In this document: positions 24,970 through 36,961 of the stretch, piece after piece | Layout: every line of letters begins with the position of its first letter | How positions within the stretch are numbered: the stretch's first letter is position 1 | NCBI GenBank assembly: GCA_028023455.1 | Contig: JAQFVV010000141.1 | Coordinates: forward strand, 2,763,080 to 2,827,079 | Origin: Epiperipatus broadwayi | Lineage: Eukaryota > Onychophora > Udeonychophora > Euonychophora > Peripatidae | Reading direction: 5' to 3' | DNA: 64,000 nucleotides | Translations under genes and position numbers: made by a program | Notes under the pieces: model-generated | Seen by the model: the letters and a program-made list of their open reading frames with translations, nothing else | Database searches by the model: none | What the model was told of the DNA's origin: nothing

Positions 24970-25700
24970 TCCTTTAGTTTGCCATTTTAATCCACAAAAT
25001 ACTTCTTTGCAACACTGCTGTAAAACGTTTTGGAAATATAGTCACCTTGTCTTAAACCCATCTCAACGTTGACTTTCCCAGTATCATTATGTAATCTAAT
25101 TGTTGCTGTTGCATTTTTATAAATATACTTTAAAATATGACAATATCCTATGCTTTAATCACTGAAGAAATGTTTATATAATCAAATGCCTTTTCATAAT
25201 CTACAAATCCAAAACATAATGGTAATTCATATTCATTTGCCTTTTCATAACTTCTCTCAGTACCTGGATATGATCTACTGTACTAAAACCACTTTTAAAT
25301 CCAGCTTGTTTTCTATTTAGTGGAAATCCAATATTTTCTCTAGACGAGTTGTAATTATCTTTGGAAAAACATTGTATAAAACTGATAGATCTGTAATTTC
25401 TAAAATCTTCTCTATCACCTTTTTTAAATACTAATATTATTACAGCATTCTTCCAACCATATGGTACATCTTTATCATTTAGCCCTTTGGTATATACGCT
25501 TGTAATTTTTTTTCTAATTCTTCACCTGCTTTTTTTAATATATCAATTATAATTCCACAATTACCTGGAGCCTTTTCTTTCTTCATACACTTAATTGCTT
25601 GTCTCACTTCTTCATTTAAAATTCTGGGCAATTCGAAAGATGCAATAGATATAGAAATTACTTTGTTCTTTATTACTATATAAATTTTGATAAAAATCTT

Positions 25701-26000
25701 CTACCCATTTCCTAATGCCATCTTTTTTTTAATAATAATTCCATTTTTTTTTCTTATTGCAGATATAAATTTTCTTCCAATACCAAAATGTTGTTTTACA
25801 TTCTTGAGACTTTTATATTCTTTTACAGATTTCCTTGCTAGTTCACAGTTATACATTTGTACATCATTTTCAACTCTTTTCCGCACCATTTTACAAATTT
25901 CGAGATATTCAATCCTTTTTATAGTATCATTTTTGTATATCTTCATATTCCTTCTTTTCTTCATAAATTCTCTAGTCTCAATAGAAATTGTATTGGTCAA
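25701..26000 (-). pseudogene. RTE-type LINE, linker between endonuclease and RT
   Basis: About 99 codons, highly basic, with ETREFMKKRRNMK, then IEYLEICKMVRKRVENDV and SLKNVKQHFGIGRKFISAI. In RTE-like LINEs this Lys/Arg-rich linker (T-K-x-L-x-x-K-R-R ... Y) joins the endonuclease to the reverse transcriptase. Its position between the two recognised domains supports the call. The frame closes on both sides. Confidence 0.75.
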
Positions 26001-26439
26001 TTTCTACTTTTTTCTACCAGCTACCTTTGTTGCAGTTTTTAAAAGTGTATCAGTTATTTTCATATTAATTTCATTCAAATCTGAATCATTTTCAAAATCT
26101 ACTATTACTTGAAACCGATTTGTAAGTTCTAATTTAAATTCATTAGAATGTTTCTGAAGATTAGGAATATCAACTGTAAATATTGTTTTTCTTAATAATT
26201 TTTGTATCTCTAGTTTTACATTAACACGTAACTTACACCTTACTAATCGATGATCATTTCATGTGCTAAATTTATTAAGAACATTACAATCTTGAAATAT
26301 GTATTTCCTGTTAGTCAAAATATAATCCAATTCTGCTGTACCTTCATTTGGATGCTTCCATGTCCATTTCCTTTAACTTTTTTCTCAAAAAAAAAAGAAT
26401 TCGTAATATAATGTTTTTCTTTTCGGCAAACTCCACAAG

Positions 26440-27007
26440 TCAATATCCTCTCTCATTTCTATTACCATAACCAAAATTACCTGTAGCACTTTCATCTCTT
26501 ATTTGTTTACAAATTCTAGCATTAAAGTCTCCCATAATTTTAAAATGTTGTTTACTCTGATCAAAAGCCTTTTGTACATCCATATAAAAATCTTCTACTA
26601 CTTCATCACTATGAGAACATGTTGGGGCATAAACCTGAATTATCTGCATTTGGTATCTGCTAATAAGTTGTATAACTAATCTTTTCACTCTGTCGGATAC
26701 ACCATCAATCTCCACAATATTATTCTTCCATTTTTTATTTGTAATGAATCCTACTCCACTTGTATTTCCAATATTTGTGCCTTTATAGTAGAGTATATGT
26801 CCACTTTTTAATTCAATTGTTTCTTCACCTTTTCTTCTAACTTCACAAAGTCCAATAATGTCCCATTTAATATAAGACAGTTCTTCTTCTAACTCTTGAA
26901 ATCTTCCTTCACTTGAAAGTGATCTGCAGTTGTAAGCACCTAAATAAAAAGTTGTCATCAAATGGCAGCCTGGGTCCCTAATCAGGGGATTCTTAGAACT
27001 CTCCACC

Positions 27008-27009
<2 letters not shown>
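26440..27009 (-). pseudogene. RTE-type LINE AP-like endonuclease domain
   Basis: A 189-codon open frame with the AP-endonuclease blocks in order: LGAYNCRSL (N in the first block), DIIGLCEVRRKGEE (catalytic Glu region), SGVGFITNKKW, IIQVYAPTCSHSDE and IMGDFNARI (catalytic D-x-N). The spacing matches the endonuclease of RTE and related LINEs, which nicks target DNA for target-primed reverse transcription. The frame ends at 26440 while the expected C-terminal half of the domain continues in other frames. This is the best-preserved part of the element. Confidence 0.88.

Positions 27010-27056
<47 letters not shown>
27010..27056. repeat. (TA)n microsatellite at the 5' edge of the LINE
   Basis: About 46 bases of alternating AT directly abutting the first codons of the endonuclease frame. 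The LINE may have been inserted into, or truncated at, a TA tract. Confidence 0.95.
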
Positions 27057-27059
<3 letters not shown>

Positions 27060-30000
27060 AATTGCACCAATGAATACACACATACTTCAATATCGGTTAT
27101 AAACGTTAAACCAAAATAAAGTATTTTCTTAAATATTTTTAAAATTCTCTTTAAACCTATATAGAGTTTGTATACCACTCATTATTTATTGTCAATTTCT
27201 CTAATGTTATTTTAAAGTAATAAGTATTAAAATCGGGTTTGGTTTTATAATTTTAGATTTATTTAAATTATTATTGTCTTTCAAATATTTGCAAAATCAT
27301 GGTTGGTGAAAGATGATAGATTACTAAAAATTCCTAGAAAAGTTCTTAATTCACTTCAAATGTAAAGTTGGAATTGTATCTTGTATTCAAGTCAAAAAAA
27401 ATGTACTAAAATAATGTACAAAATCAAATTTCGACAAAAGAGAAAACATAGTGTTCAGATTTAATTAATAATGTAGAAACTATTTACTAATGGATTGATT
27501 CACCTGAGAGCATGGAAGATCGGTCAAACAGGCATGGACTAGAAAAATAAGATCTGGTCTCATTACATCATGTCTGATTGATTCGATCATTTTGAAATAA
27601 TATAGATGGCTAGTAATTATAAATTTTATTATAAAAAGTCATATTTTAATTTTAAATGATTCATTCTGAATTTGTTTTTTCAGTATCGAGTTTAGAGAAA
27701 AATAATAAAATTTGTCGTCTGAAACAATCTTGAAATGGCAGAGTAGAAGGTGGATGCGCTATTCCCCTCTGGAGAATAATCTACCAAAGCCCATGTCTCG
27801 ACATGTGCTCTTGTGCTCTCCCATAGATGAAATTATTGGTAAGCTAATGCCACTATATTTAATAACCATGCTACATACTGAAAACTGCATTCAACCTCAA
27901 ACTTAGACCTTACAACCTGAACGCAAAGGATTGGAAAAACTGTTGTTATAACATGGAGCGGACAATAAGTGACAGATTCTAAAATGTGCACGATTATCTA
28001 AGCTTAAGACAAGTAACATGTATCCAACAATACTCTCAATCTTTCTTTTTAAAAAAGCTATACCTAATAAATTTGGTTATTAAAATGTGATGTATATAAA
28101 ACTCTGTAAATATGTATTTCTTATTATATCTGTTATCTTAGGTACATATTTTATATTTTCAATTGATTTTTTTACTTTTATAATAGCATGCCTAGATAAT
28201 CTCTGATCAGGCTCATCCTATTGTAAATAATATAATGTAACTAGAAGCTGCTGCCATATTTTGTGGATTACTAAAGATGGGAATTATTGTATGCCTTCCT
28301 CTTCTTGTACTTATTTTAAATTGCCAGCTCGGAAATTAACCAAATTTTATCATATGCCAATGATTTACCTAAAATAAAAAATGTGTATCATAATAATCCA
28401 AATGTTTCAATGTATCCATTTATTTCAATTACTTACCATAATGATTTATTTACGTTTACAATATATACATTTGATATTTGCTTCATTTAATTATAAAAAT
28501 GCAAGTGTGGGTGGTGGACGTATTAGCAAGCATAATAATGTATAATCTGATTTTAAACATTCCCTTTTGGTTTCTTTAATTAGGTTTACTTATTCATGTT
28601 AAACCAAATAATAATATTTATTTGAGAACATAAATGAAAGTTTGAAATTATCAAAATGTGTGCACTTGGAGATCGAATCATTAAATTTAAAGAGTAAATT
28701 AAAATTAAAGTTTAGAATTTGATACTTACATTATATGTGTGTTATAATTCAGATATGCAGTAATTTCTCTTTGAGCCTTGTATTTGTCAATGGATACACA
28801 GTAGCTACTGTTTTCCTATCATCTCCCATAATATAGTGGGCAAAAATTAAATGTTTCCTTGGATATTTGTTCCTCGTCATGCAGTCATGGAGTAATTTCA
28901 GCATGGTCCCTTACACCTGATGATGCTTATGTGACCACCTTCAAATGAGCCCTTGGCAAGATGCCAGCCCATCACTCTCAATTCTCTAAAACAAGACTCT
29001 GCAGTTTCAAAATACTGCAACATAAATTCATCACATTGCATCTCTAAAAGTACCACATATTTCTTTTATTGTTTTGTTTAGTATTCATTACATGTAGGAC
29101 TTGATCTTTCCAATGTCTTTCATTACGTTCTTAAATATAATGTCCTGTGTTAGTTTAATCATGTATTAAATTAAATGTATTTATTATCTGCTAAATTCAT
29201 CTTTGTAAGTCCACAACTGCTATTACCATTTATGACTCAAAACCTCCGATTACAGCTTGAAATCATAAACCTCATAGGCGTGATGTTATAAACAAATAGC
29301 ACTCATTTGTACCAAGGTGGTCAGGTCATTAAAATGTATGTCAAATAATTATTCACCACCAGCTATAACTGTTAATAGTATTGGAAATAAAATACCGATA
29401 CCAAAATTCAATTATCATGTTTTCTGTACTTTATATAATTAAATGTTAACTTTTTAATCATACGTCTAGCGTTATAATGTTTATTTGTTCGACACACAAT
29501 AGTAATAATAATCTCATCTCGATATAATGAAATATTGAATGTATAAAGATAAGCCTCATAATTTTATTACTCTTAATAATTAGCAAACCCTAAAATAAGT
29601 TTAGAATAGCCCATGTTTAGAAGAAAAGTTCACTAGTATAGCATCAGGTGCATTGTAATGTAGTGAGTGGCGTGGAACTGATTAAGCAGGTTCGAACCCA
29701 ATATTTCTGCTGGTTTACTCTACTTGCGCGGTTGCTCTTTGTTTTTGGTGTTTGAATTCTACAGTATGTTAGCAAGTCTTACGAATCTGACTGTTACACT
29801 GCCAAAATCTAACTGGGATTTTATGTGAATCTGACCAAGCTGTTTTGAAGGAATATTTAATCAAAATGACGAAACCAAACCTAAACATCAAATTTTAAAA
29901 TCATGTGAAAAATATAGTGATTATAAATGAAATCTACTAGCACATGTTATCATTAGAAAAAACTAAAAAAATCCTAACAAAATGTACTGTAAAGAATTCA

Positions 30001-30157
30001 GGCTTCAAAAGTTGTGTTGTGTAAGTTGAAAAATGTGTAATGCTAACTATTAAACATTTTGTTTTATGTTATATCTGAGTATATATTTAATTTTAACAAA
30101 CTATATTTTAATTTGTATAGAGTATTTAGACAATATTATTAAATCCTTTGATTAAAA
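27057..30157. other. Gene-free stretch with one weak coding-like segment
   Basis: The segment 27712-27906 has a 64-codon open frame of unbiased composition (KWQSRRWMRYSPLENN, SRHVLLCSPIDEIIG) ending near a GGTAAGC donor-like site. It lacks an in-frame ATG at its start and has an in-frame TAA at 27706, so an exon cannot be supported. 28780-29060 is somewhat richer in GC with no recognised content. A tRNA-like B box lies at 29689. Confidence 0.35.
29660..29705 (+). other. tRNA-like internal promoter relic (B box)
   Basis: GGTTCGAACCC at 29689-29699 is a perfect Pol III B box. A poor A-box-like TAGTGAGTGG lies ~25 bases upstream. No cloverleaf can be completed. It may be the head of a decayed tRNA-derived SINE. 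Confidence 0.35.
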
Positions 30158-30159
30158 GT

Positions 30160-30229
30160 GGTTCAAGGACATTAAGACGATGGGGTCCGACTTTGCGGTT
30201 GCCTCCATGTAATAAAGAAGCACGAATAT
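30160..30229 (+). repeat. Repeat A 3' end, copy 1
   Basis: About 70 bases from GGTTCAAGGACATT to AATAAAGAAGC, matching 35086-35156 with few changes. The AATAAA near the end looks like a polyadenylation signal, so it may be a retroelement 3' end. Here it is joined directly to repeat B through a short AT run. Confidence 0.75.
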
Positions 30230-30232
30230 ATA

Positions 30233-31256
30233 TTTGAAGACATTTAAAAGATACAGAGTTTAAAATACGCATTACATTACAGAGAAGGCAGGATTTTAGA
30301 GATTATGAGCTGTCAGAGTTCTTTACCTTGATTATTGTGAAACGCATTTCATTAGGACTCAGTCCATTGGTATTATCACTAGATCTAGGGTAGCAGGATG
30401 GCTTTGGATAGCACTTCATTTCATTGGAAAATATATATATATAGTTCAGTAGCACTGAGTACGGAAGCTTCGTTCCTGGGATCAGCATATTAGAACGGAG
30501 GGATAAGGTGAATTTTATTACTCAGAACACATTGCGTCAAAATTGCATCGAGCGTGGATTATCTTTAGCAGCATGGCTAATTAATTATCTACTCTTCCTT
30601 TGTGGATTCAAATCCAGCAGTATTTATACTTTTGATTTTGAAACTGTAACTAGGCAACTACTGCTGGACCTGAGGCCGTTTGAGCACTTAGCTTTCATTT
30701 GGAAATGTTTGGCCAGATACTCTTATCTAGTAAGATGTTTGAAACAATGCAAGTTTGTTATCAGTTTCTTGAACGATTGTTTTAAAATACATCTTGTGAT
30801 TTTAAAACAAGCTAGCGTGAACAATTTCCACTAATGGGTTTATTCTATTATTACTAATTCGTAATCTTCTATTTTAATCAAAAGGGTCTTCCGGGTTATT
30901 GTTTTTCGAGAGACTTACTAACAAGATTGCATCACTTCTGGCAACAAACTTATATATGAAAAAAATAGTAAGTTTCATATATATCTTCTATATATATATT
31001 ATTAATTCAATCGCAATCTCCTACGTTAAAATACATAAATATTTATTATTTACGCCCGCATACACATGAGAATATTATTATTAAATTAAATATTAAATTG
31101 AAATACACTTGTTTACATTATTTTATACTCTTGAATACAGAAATATATTATTGGTTATGTATATACGTGTGTACGGACGAGTTTGAATGCGGTTATGTGG
31201 TAGGAGATTGGATGTGGGCTGTGAAGCAGGATCTGAGCATCAGATCATCTGCTTCA
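30233..31256. repeat. Repeat B, copy 1 (about 1.02 kb)
   Basis: About 95 % similar by eye to 35923-36961. It starts TTTGAAGACATTTAAAAG and ends in a hairpin at 31222-31256. The open frame at 30508-30834 is conserved in both copies but begins with GTG and has no ATG upstream. The conservation reflects recent duplication and not a demonstrable protein. It is a mobile-element candidate of unknown class. Confidence 0.88.
31222..31256. repeat. Terminal hairpin of repeat B, copy 1
   Basis: TGAAGCAGGATCTGA pairs with TCAGATC and CTGCTTCA around a GCA loop, with a 2-nt AT bulge: a 15 bp stem. It marks the exact right end of similarity between the two B copies. Confidence 0.85.
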
Positions 31257-31369
31257 TTTTCCTGAACTTACCGAAAAAAATGAAAAATTGTTAAAAAAAA
31301 AAAAAGCTTTTACTTGATGTACAGATAACTAAAGAACAACTTTGGGTCGGTGCTGTATCTAAAGAAGTT

Positions 31370-31640
31370 TGTGATTTTCACTTGCGGTATACTAACTCTC
31401 TGTCATATAAAAATTTTATGGTTTTTGTTTGTAATATAATACCCTTTCTGCTATTCTGGAAATTTTATGCCTTTATTTATGCTGAAATATTTGAACTCTG
31501 TCATGTTACTAGAAGTTTTTATGAATTTTATTTAATCTGAGATGCCCTATCTGCTATCTTAGAAAATCTTATGAGTTTTATTAAAATTTTATGACTTTTG
31601 ACAACCTACCCTCTCTGTGATATTAAAATTTTTACTGCCT
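31370..31640. repeat. Degenerate short-period tandem array
   Basis: Repeated CTCTGTCAT/CTGCTAT plus AAAATTTTATG-type units at roughly 60-70 bp spacing, strongly diverged. Confidence 0.5.
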
Positions 31641-32495
31641 TAAAAAAAATTGCTTAATTGATTGGATATAATATAATAATATAAAATCTACGCTATACAT
31701 ATACAAATAATTCACTATTATTAAAAAAAAAACTGCTTGGTTAATAGAGTAACATATTAATAATAAAAAAAACTATTAAAACATATAAAAATTATTATCC
31801 TAAAATCATGTACCATATCCTATCCGGGTCATCAGGTTCTATCTGTCCAGCCTCTCCTTCCCCCATTCTACACTCTCCCTTACTCTGCTCTCCCCTTCCC
31901 ATGCTCAATTTTTATTTATTAAAATGATTATGGCTATCCTACTGATTATTTAATATTATGTGTTTCTAGATCTAGTTTTCTAACTGCTCTTTAATGCAAA
32001 ATATACAAAAAAAATTATTATAACTTCTACCTGGCCTTCTCTATGTCTTCTCTCATGATCTGTTTTTTTGGGAGTTGTTCTTCAGCACCTGAAACATCTT
32101 GACAAAATGTTTTATGAACGATTGCATTGATATATTTAATACATTTACTTTGAACCGAAAAAAAAACTCTATATAACTTTTAAGAACCATTGCTTTCTAA
32201 CTCTTTTTATTTTAGATAACTCAATCACCTATTGGCAAATTTATTTTGGTATTAATACCGGGCGCCAGCCAAAGGGATAGGGCTATATGTTCTGACTAGA
32301 TGATCCGCTATTATTGGGCTGTATACTTTCTAAGACTTATACTTAAACAGTTATACATTTATTTTAACAAAAAATTATTATGGCCTTAGCACATATTTAT
32401 ATACGAGAATGAAAATGTAACACAAAATACCATTTTATTTTTCATTAACCTACGACCGTTAGATACACATTAATATTATTAAAACCTTTCAAAAA
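31641..32495. other. Gene-free stretch
   Basis: AT-rich, with a C-rich patch at 31815-31905 (GTCCAGCCTCTCCTTCCCCC region). No gene or known repeat recognised. Confidence 0.45.
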
Positions 32496-32499
32496 AACT

Positions 32500-33560
32500 G
32501 CACTTTTGTGATTCTTAGCATCTTTATTTTATTTTTATCATTAAAAGCATTTTGAAACTGTCACTTATTTAACTTTCTCGGACTTGAACATATTATAAAT
32601 TTAAATATTTATTTAAAAGATGTATTAACACGAAAACATTTTCATATTTACCGTCATTATTTAAAACATTTGGGAAAAATTATTATATTATTTAACGCAC
32701 ACACTATTTTGCTATCTTTTTATCTTTAAATGCGACAGCCCCTTAAAAGCTGACACTAATTTAATTCTCTTAGATTTAGAAATATCATTATTTGAACGTT
32801 TATTAAAATTATATGGATCATTATTTAAAGCATTTATTAAACAGATTATTAGATATTACTTTAGTACACACTTCAAAACTTGGGTATATTATATTTATCG
32901 AATAATTATTAAAGCAGAAAAAAAAATTATTATATATCTCACACACTTTTATCATCTTTTTATTTTAACTGTGAAAAACCCCTTAAAAGCTATCACTTAT
33001 TTGATTACATAAAAACTCGGAATATACTTTATTATTTAACATCATTTACGGAAACTTTTATCTATACAAAATGCTACTATTTAGGACACATGCTTTATTT
33101 TACTTAAAAATGTGGTGCCCCTTAAAAGCTATCACTATTTTATTTTACGGTAAACTCGAAATACTTTTATGTTTATTAACTCATTCATGGAACATATTAT
33201 GTAGAGACTTTTATTTAAAACATACTTTTTATCTTATTATCTGTGGAGGTTATTTTAAAACTAACATTATCTTATTTCCGGGTATCTTGCATGTGATTTC
33301 ACATCTATGACCAAGAAAAAATATTACACAACATCTTATTCACTTTTATTTGAAACAAACACATTTTATTTTATAGGAATGAGAGCCTCTTAAAAGCTAT
33401 CACTCTTTTATATTATTGGAAACTTACATGTATACGAAAACTAGGAACATTATTTATGGAAAAGCACATCTTTATTTTTAATTAATTTGAAAGTAAGGGC
33501 CCCTTAAAAGCTGTTACTTCTTTACTTCTTCTTTTAAAAACTCGCAAGGCTTATACATGT
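32500..33560. repeat. Degenerate satellite with a conserved CCCCTTAAAAGCT box
   Basis: The box CC(C/T)CTTAAAAGCT(A/G)..(C)ACT recurs at about 32738, 32978, 33118, 33388 and 33500, with a weaker version near 32550. Spacing is about 240, 140, 270 and 110. Each box is preceded by a CACA..TTTAT..TTTA segment and followed by a T-rich tract and AACTCG(G/A)-like sequence. This looks like an old array in which only the box stays well conserved. Confidence 0.7.
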
Positions 33561-34780
33561 AATAAAACATTTGCGGACAAGGAATAAGACATTATATAAC
33601 ATCATCATCATTCAAATCACATGCGTGAAAGAAAACAAAGCAAAATTGCCCCTAACTTATTTTATATATTCGTGAAAATGAAAAAAAAAAACTTTTAAAA
33701 TTTTTATATGAAAAAATATTTAGTATATGACATATTATTTCTTTAAAACATATTTTTATATATGTCTACTGAGAGAAAATATATTTATATTGACAATAAC
33801 TCACAGGAAATGTGTACCAAAAAAAAATTTAAGCTGGGTGTCCGAAAAAAATTTTCAAAAAAAATTTTTTTTTCAAAAAAAAAAAACATTCCCTTTTAAA
33901 ACATATGTTATATCTATCACTATCTATTAGTATCTCAGGTATGTGGGTGTTTGTTTTCGAAGCTCCACGTTGATGCGACAAACCTGGAGAAAAGAAAAAA
34001 AATCTGTGCCAGACGGATTTGTATATTCATGTAACAAGATCTAGCATCTAGGCAAGTACCCCGAATCCAATCATGCACAAGATACACAGATCAGAAATCC
34101 TCATGAATTCTGCCCTATTTGCCTATTCCCCAGATCTATAACATTATGAGCAACAATCCCGATGACATTGATTAATCCACTTCTCATCCGCCGGCATCGA
34201 TCATCGGAGACACAATAAGACTCAGGACTAACTCGTGATAGACTAACTTAATAACATATTAATTATATGTGGAGTGGAGATCATCTAATCATATTTAAGC
34301 TTAAGAAGTAACTTAATATCTATCTTAACTAAAGAAAGCATTGATTTGAGTTTGATGGATATATATTAAAGATTTATTAACAATAATTATGTCGGGTTAT
34401 TTAGCTAACGTGAGCCTCACAATTATTATAGATATTAATTTGAATCATTTTATACAATAACATTTGAATTGCAGCAATGCCAATAATATATATATATATA
34501 TATGTATTGGAATAAATTAGCGCTATAAAAATATATAATCAGAACGCTATCACACCCCCAGAAACGAAAGGAGCATTTGATTACTTTAAACAATAATTTT
34601 AACATAAATAAGATTTGATTACATTTAATATGACGGTTAATTTGGAAAGTTAGATAATTAATACGCGGGATGAGTAATGAACAATTTATACAAACAATAC
34701 TAAATTTATCATATTAATATTTATACTAAACTAGTGGCAAGATGTTTGTTTAAATAAATAATTTCATTACGGCTTATGAA
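33561..34780. other. Gene-free stretch with poly-A/T runs
   Basis: Includes a Phe/Lys-coding run of A and T homopolymers at 33800-33890. A slightly GC-richer part at 33960-34250 has no recognisable content. Confidence 0.45.
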
Positions 34781-34786
34781 TACTTC

Positions 34787-35156
34787 TGGGTGAGTGATAA
34801 GATGAGGGAAAGCGGTGCATGCATGGTGGCTTCTTGGGTCGATCCTTTTGTGGATCCTGGAGTGTGCTTCGCAAATTTTAAGAAAAAGTGACCGATTTCC
34901 TCTGCAAACTTTGGCAGGGTTGGTTTTATGAACGAGAAGAGTCCAGATTCCCTGGAATTATGTACAGGCAAATTGTGGATGATGAGGAGTGGTCAGCTAT
35001 GTCAGTATCGGGCTGGTTTTCCCAGAGCAATCCCCGTATAAAGCATGCACAAACCAAGGATGTCCCCAGGGTGTTTTTACAGCCTGGTTCAAGGACATTG
35101 AGATGATGGGGTCTGACTTTGCAGTTGCCTCCATGTAATAAAGAAGCAGGAATATA
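34787..35156 (+). repeat. Repeat A, longer copy (GC-richer)
   Basis: Markedly richer in G+C than its surroundings, with overlapping open frames on both strands (34888-35106 plus; 34774-34971 and 34997-35182 minus), none recognisable. The last 70 bases match 30160-30229 and end with AATAAAGAAGC. It may be a retroelement or a retrocopy of an untranslated exon. Confidence 0.5.
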
Positions 35157-35159
35157 TAT

Positions 35160-35859
35160 AAACTAGAACAGCCTTTATGCATGAAACGCTTATTAATAAA
35201 ACATAAATATATTTCTAATGTTAAAGATTATTGGGACGTGTTTATTGCCCATGAATGATGAACTATTCAGCATAATGACATGGCTTAACTTTAAGCAAAC
35301 AGGGATAATAATTACACACATAAATATAGAATAAAAGTTAAGGTTCCCCTCCTCCCCTTACATTATATTACTTAATATTCTTCATTACTTTTTTACACAT
35401 TAAATCTTAGTTTTGGTTGACTTATGCTCTTGTAAAAAATACATTAATTGATTATAAAATAAAAAGGGTGGTCGTAATAGCTAAGATGAAATTCACATAT
35501 ATACTTATAATTGAAAAATAAAGGGTATCACATTATTTAGGACGAAGAATTGGAAAAACCGATGTCAAATCTGTTTTTCAACAGTAAACATGAAAAATGT
35601 AATTAATTTATTTTCTAAAATCGCGAGCATCTGGGTAAGCTGAATAAGACTTGTTTTTATCAATTAGAACTTATTTACCCAGTAAATGATGGGTGGAAGC
35701 AACAAAATAATTTATATGCTGGCGATTTTAGAATACCATTGGCATTAACTTTAAAATGGAAATACATAAAAACATTAATAAAAATTGTTGGCCACTTTTA
35801 AATAAAAGAAAAAAAAATACATTTATATAAGAGGCTTAGCATAAATTAGTTATATAGAG

Positions 35860-35860
<1 letters not shown>
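35160..35860. other. Sequence separating repeats A and B at the second locus
   Basis: About 700 bases with no counterpart at the first locus, where A and B are directly joined. No coding content recognised. Confidence 0.5.

Positions 35861-35861
<1 letters not shown>

Positions 35862-35920
<59 letters not shown>
35862..35920. repeat. (TA)n microsatellite
   Basis: Alternating AT tract immediately left of repeat B copy 2. A much shorter AT run occupies the same junction at copy 1. Confidence 0.95.
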
Positions 35921-35922
<2 letters not shown>

Positions 35923-35923
<1 letters not shown>

Positions 35924-36961
35924 TTGAAGACATTTAAAAGATATAGAGTTTAAAATACACATTACATTACAGACAAGGCAGGATTTTAGAGATTATGAGC
36001 GGTCAGAGTTCTTTACCTTGATTATCGTGAAACACATTTCATTAGGACTTAGTCCATCAGTATTATCACTAGATCTAGGGTAGCAGGATGGCTTTGGATA
36101 GCACTTCATTTCATTGGAAAAAAAAATATATATATATATATATAGTTCAGTAGCACGGAGTACGGAAGCTTCGTTCCTGGGATCAGCATATTAGAACGGA
36201 GGGATAAGGCGAATTTTATTACTCAGAACACATTGCATCAAAATTGCATCGGGCATGGATTATCTTTAGCAGCATGGCTAATTAATTATCTCCTCTTCTT
36301 TTGTGGATTCAAATCCAGCAGTATTTATACTTTTGATTTTGAAACTGTAACTAGGCAACTACTGCTGGACCTGAGGCGGTTTGAGCACTTAGCTTTCATT
36401 TGGAAATGTTTGGCCGGATACTCTTATCTAGTAAGATGTTTGAAACAATGCAAGTTTGTTATCAGTTTCTCGAACGATTGTTTTAAAATACATCTTGTGA
36501 TTTTAAAACAAGCTAGCATGGACAATTTCCACTAATGGGTTTATTCTAGTATTACTAATTCGTAATCTTCTATTTTAATCAAAAGGGTCATCCAGGTTAT
36601 TGTTTTTCGAGAGACTTATTAACAAGATTGCATCACTTCTGGCGACAAACTTATATATGAAAAAAATAGTAAGTTTCATATATATCTTTTATATATATAT
36701 ATATTATTAATTCAATCGCAATCTCCTATGTTAAAATACATATATATTTATTATTTATGCCCACATACACATGAGAATATTATTATTAAATTAAATATTA
36801 AATTGAAATACACTTGTTTACATTATTTTATACTCTTGAATACAAAAATATATTATTGGTTATGTGTATACGTGCGTACGGATGAGTTTGAATGCGGTTA
36901 TGTGGTAGGAGATTGGATGTGAGCTGTGAAGCAGGATCTGAGCATCAGATCATCTGCTTCA
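35923..36961. repeat. Repeat B, copy 2 (about 1.04 kb)
   Basis: Matches 30233-31256 end to end. It shows small TA-length differences (36123-36144 and 36690-36706) and scattered transitions. It ends in the same 15 bp stem hairpin (36927-36961) followed by a TA tract. Confidence 0.88.

Larger units (their letters stand above)
24162..27010 (-). mobile_element. Degraded RTE-type LINE, near full length
   Basis: On the minus strand the order is AP endonuclease (27009-26440), endonuclease-RT linker (26000-25701), reverse transcriptase (about 25330-24787) and C-terminal RT region (to ~24200). It ends in a 3' terminus with GATGATGATGATGAC, a short trinucleotide tail typical of RTE-like LINEs. The last ~400 bases closely match the fragment at 58093-58556, so this is a family. 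Frames are broken in many places. A TA tract sits exactly at the 5' end (27010-27056). Confidence 0.85.

Noticed and set aside
25687-26112. Plus-strand hydrophobic open frame of 141 codons
   Set aside because: Antisense of the basic endonuclease-RT linker of the RTE-type LINE.
27712-27906. Possible host exon with a donor-like GGTAAGC
   Set aside because: No in-frame ATG at its start, an in-frame TAA at 27706, no acceptor after it, and no recognisable homology.
28920-28960. CTGATGA string
   Set aside because: No GAAA partner at a suitable distance and no flanking stems.
29660-29705. Complete tRNA gene
   Set aside because: Only the B box is good; acceptor, D and anticodon stems cannot be formed.
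30508-30834. 108-codon open frame conserved in two places (also 36233-36535)
   Set aside because: It lies inside the recently duplicated repeat B and starts at GTG with no ATG; conservation is explained by duplication of the DNA.
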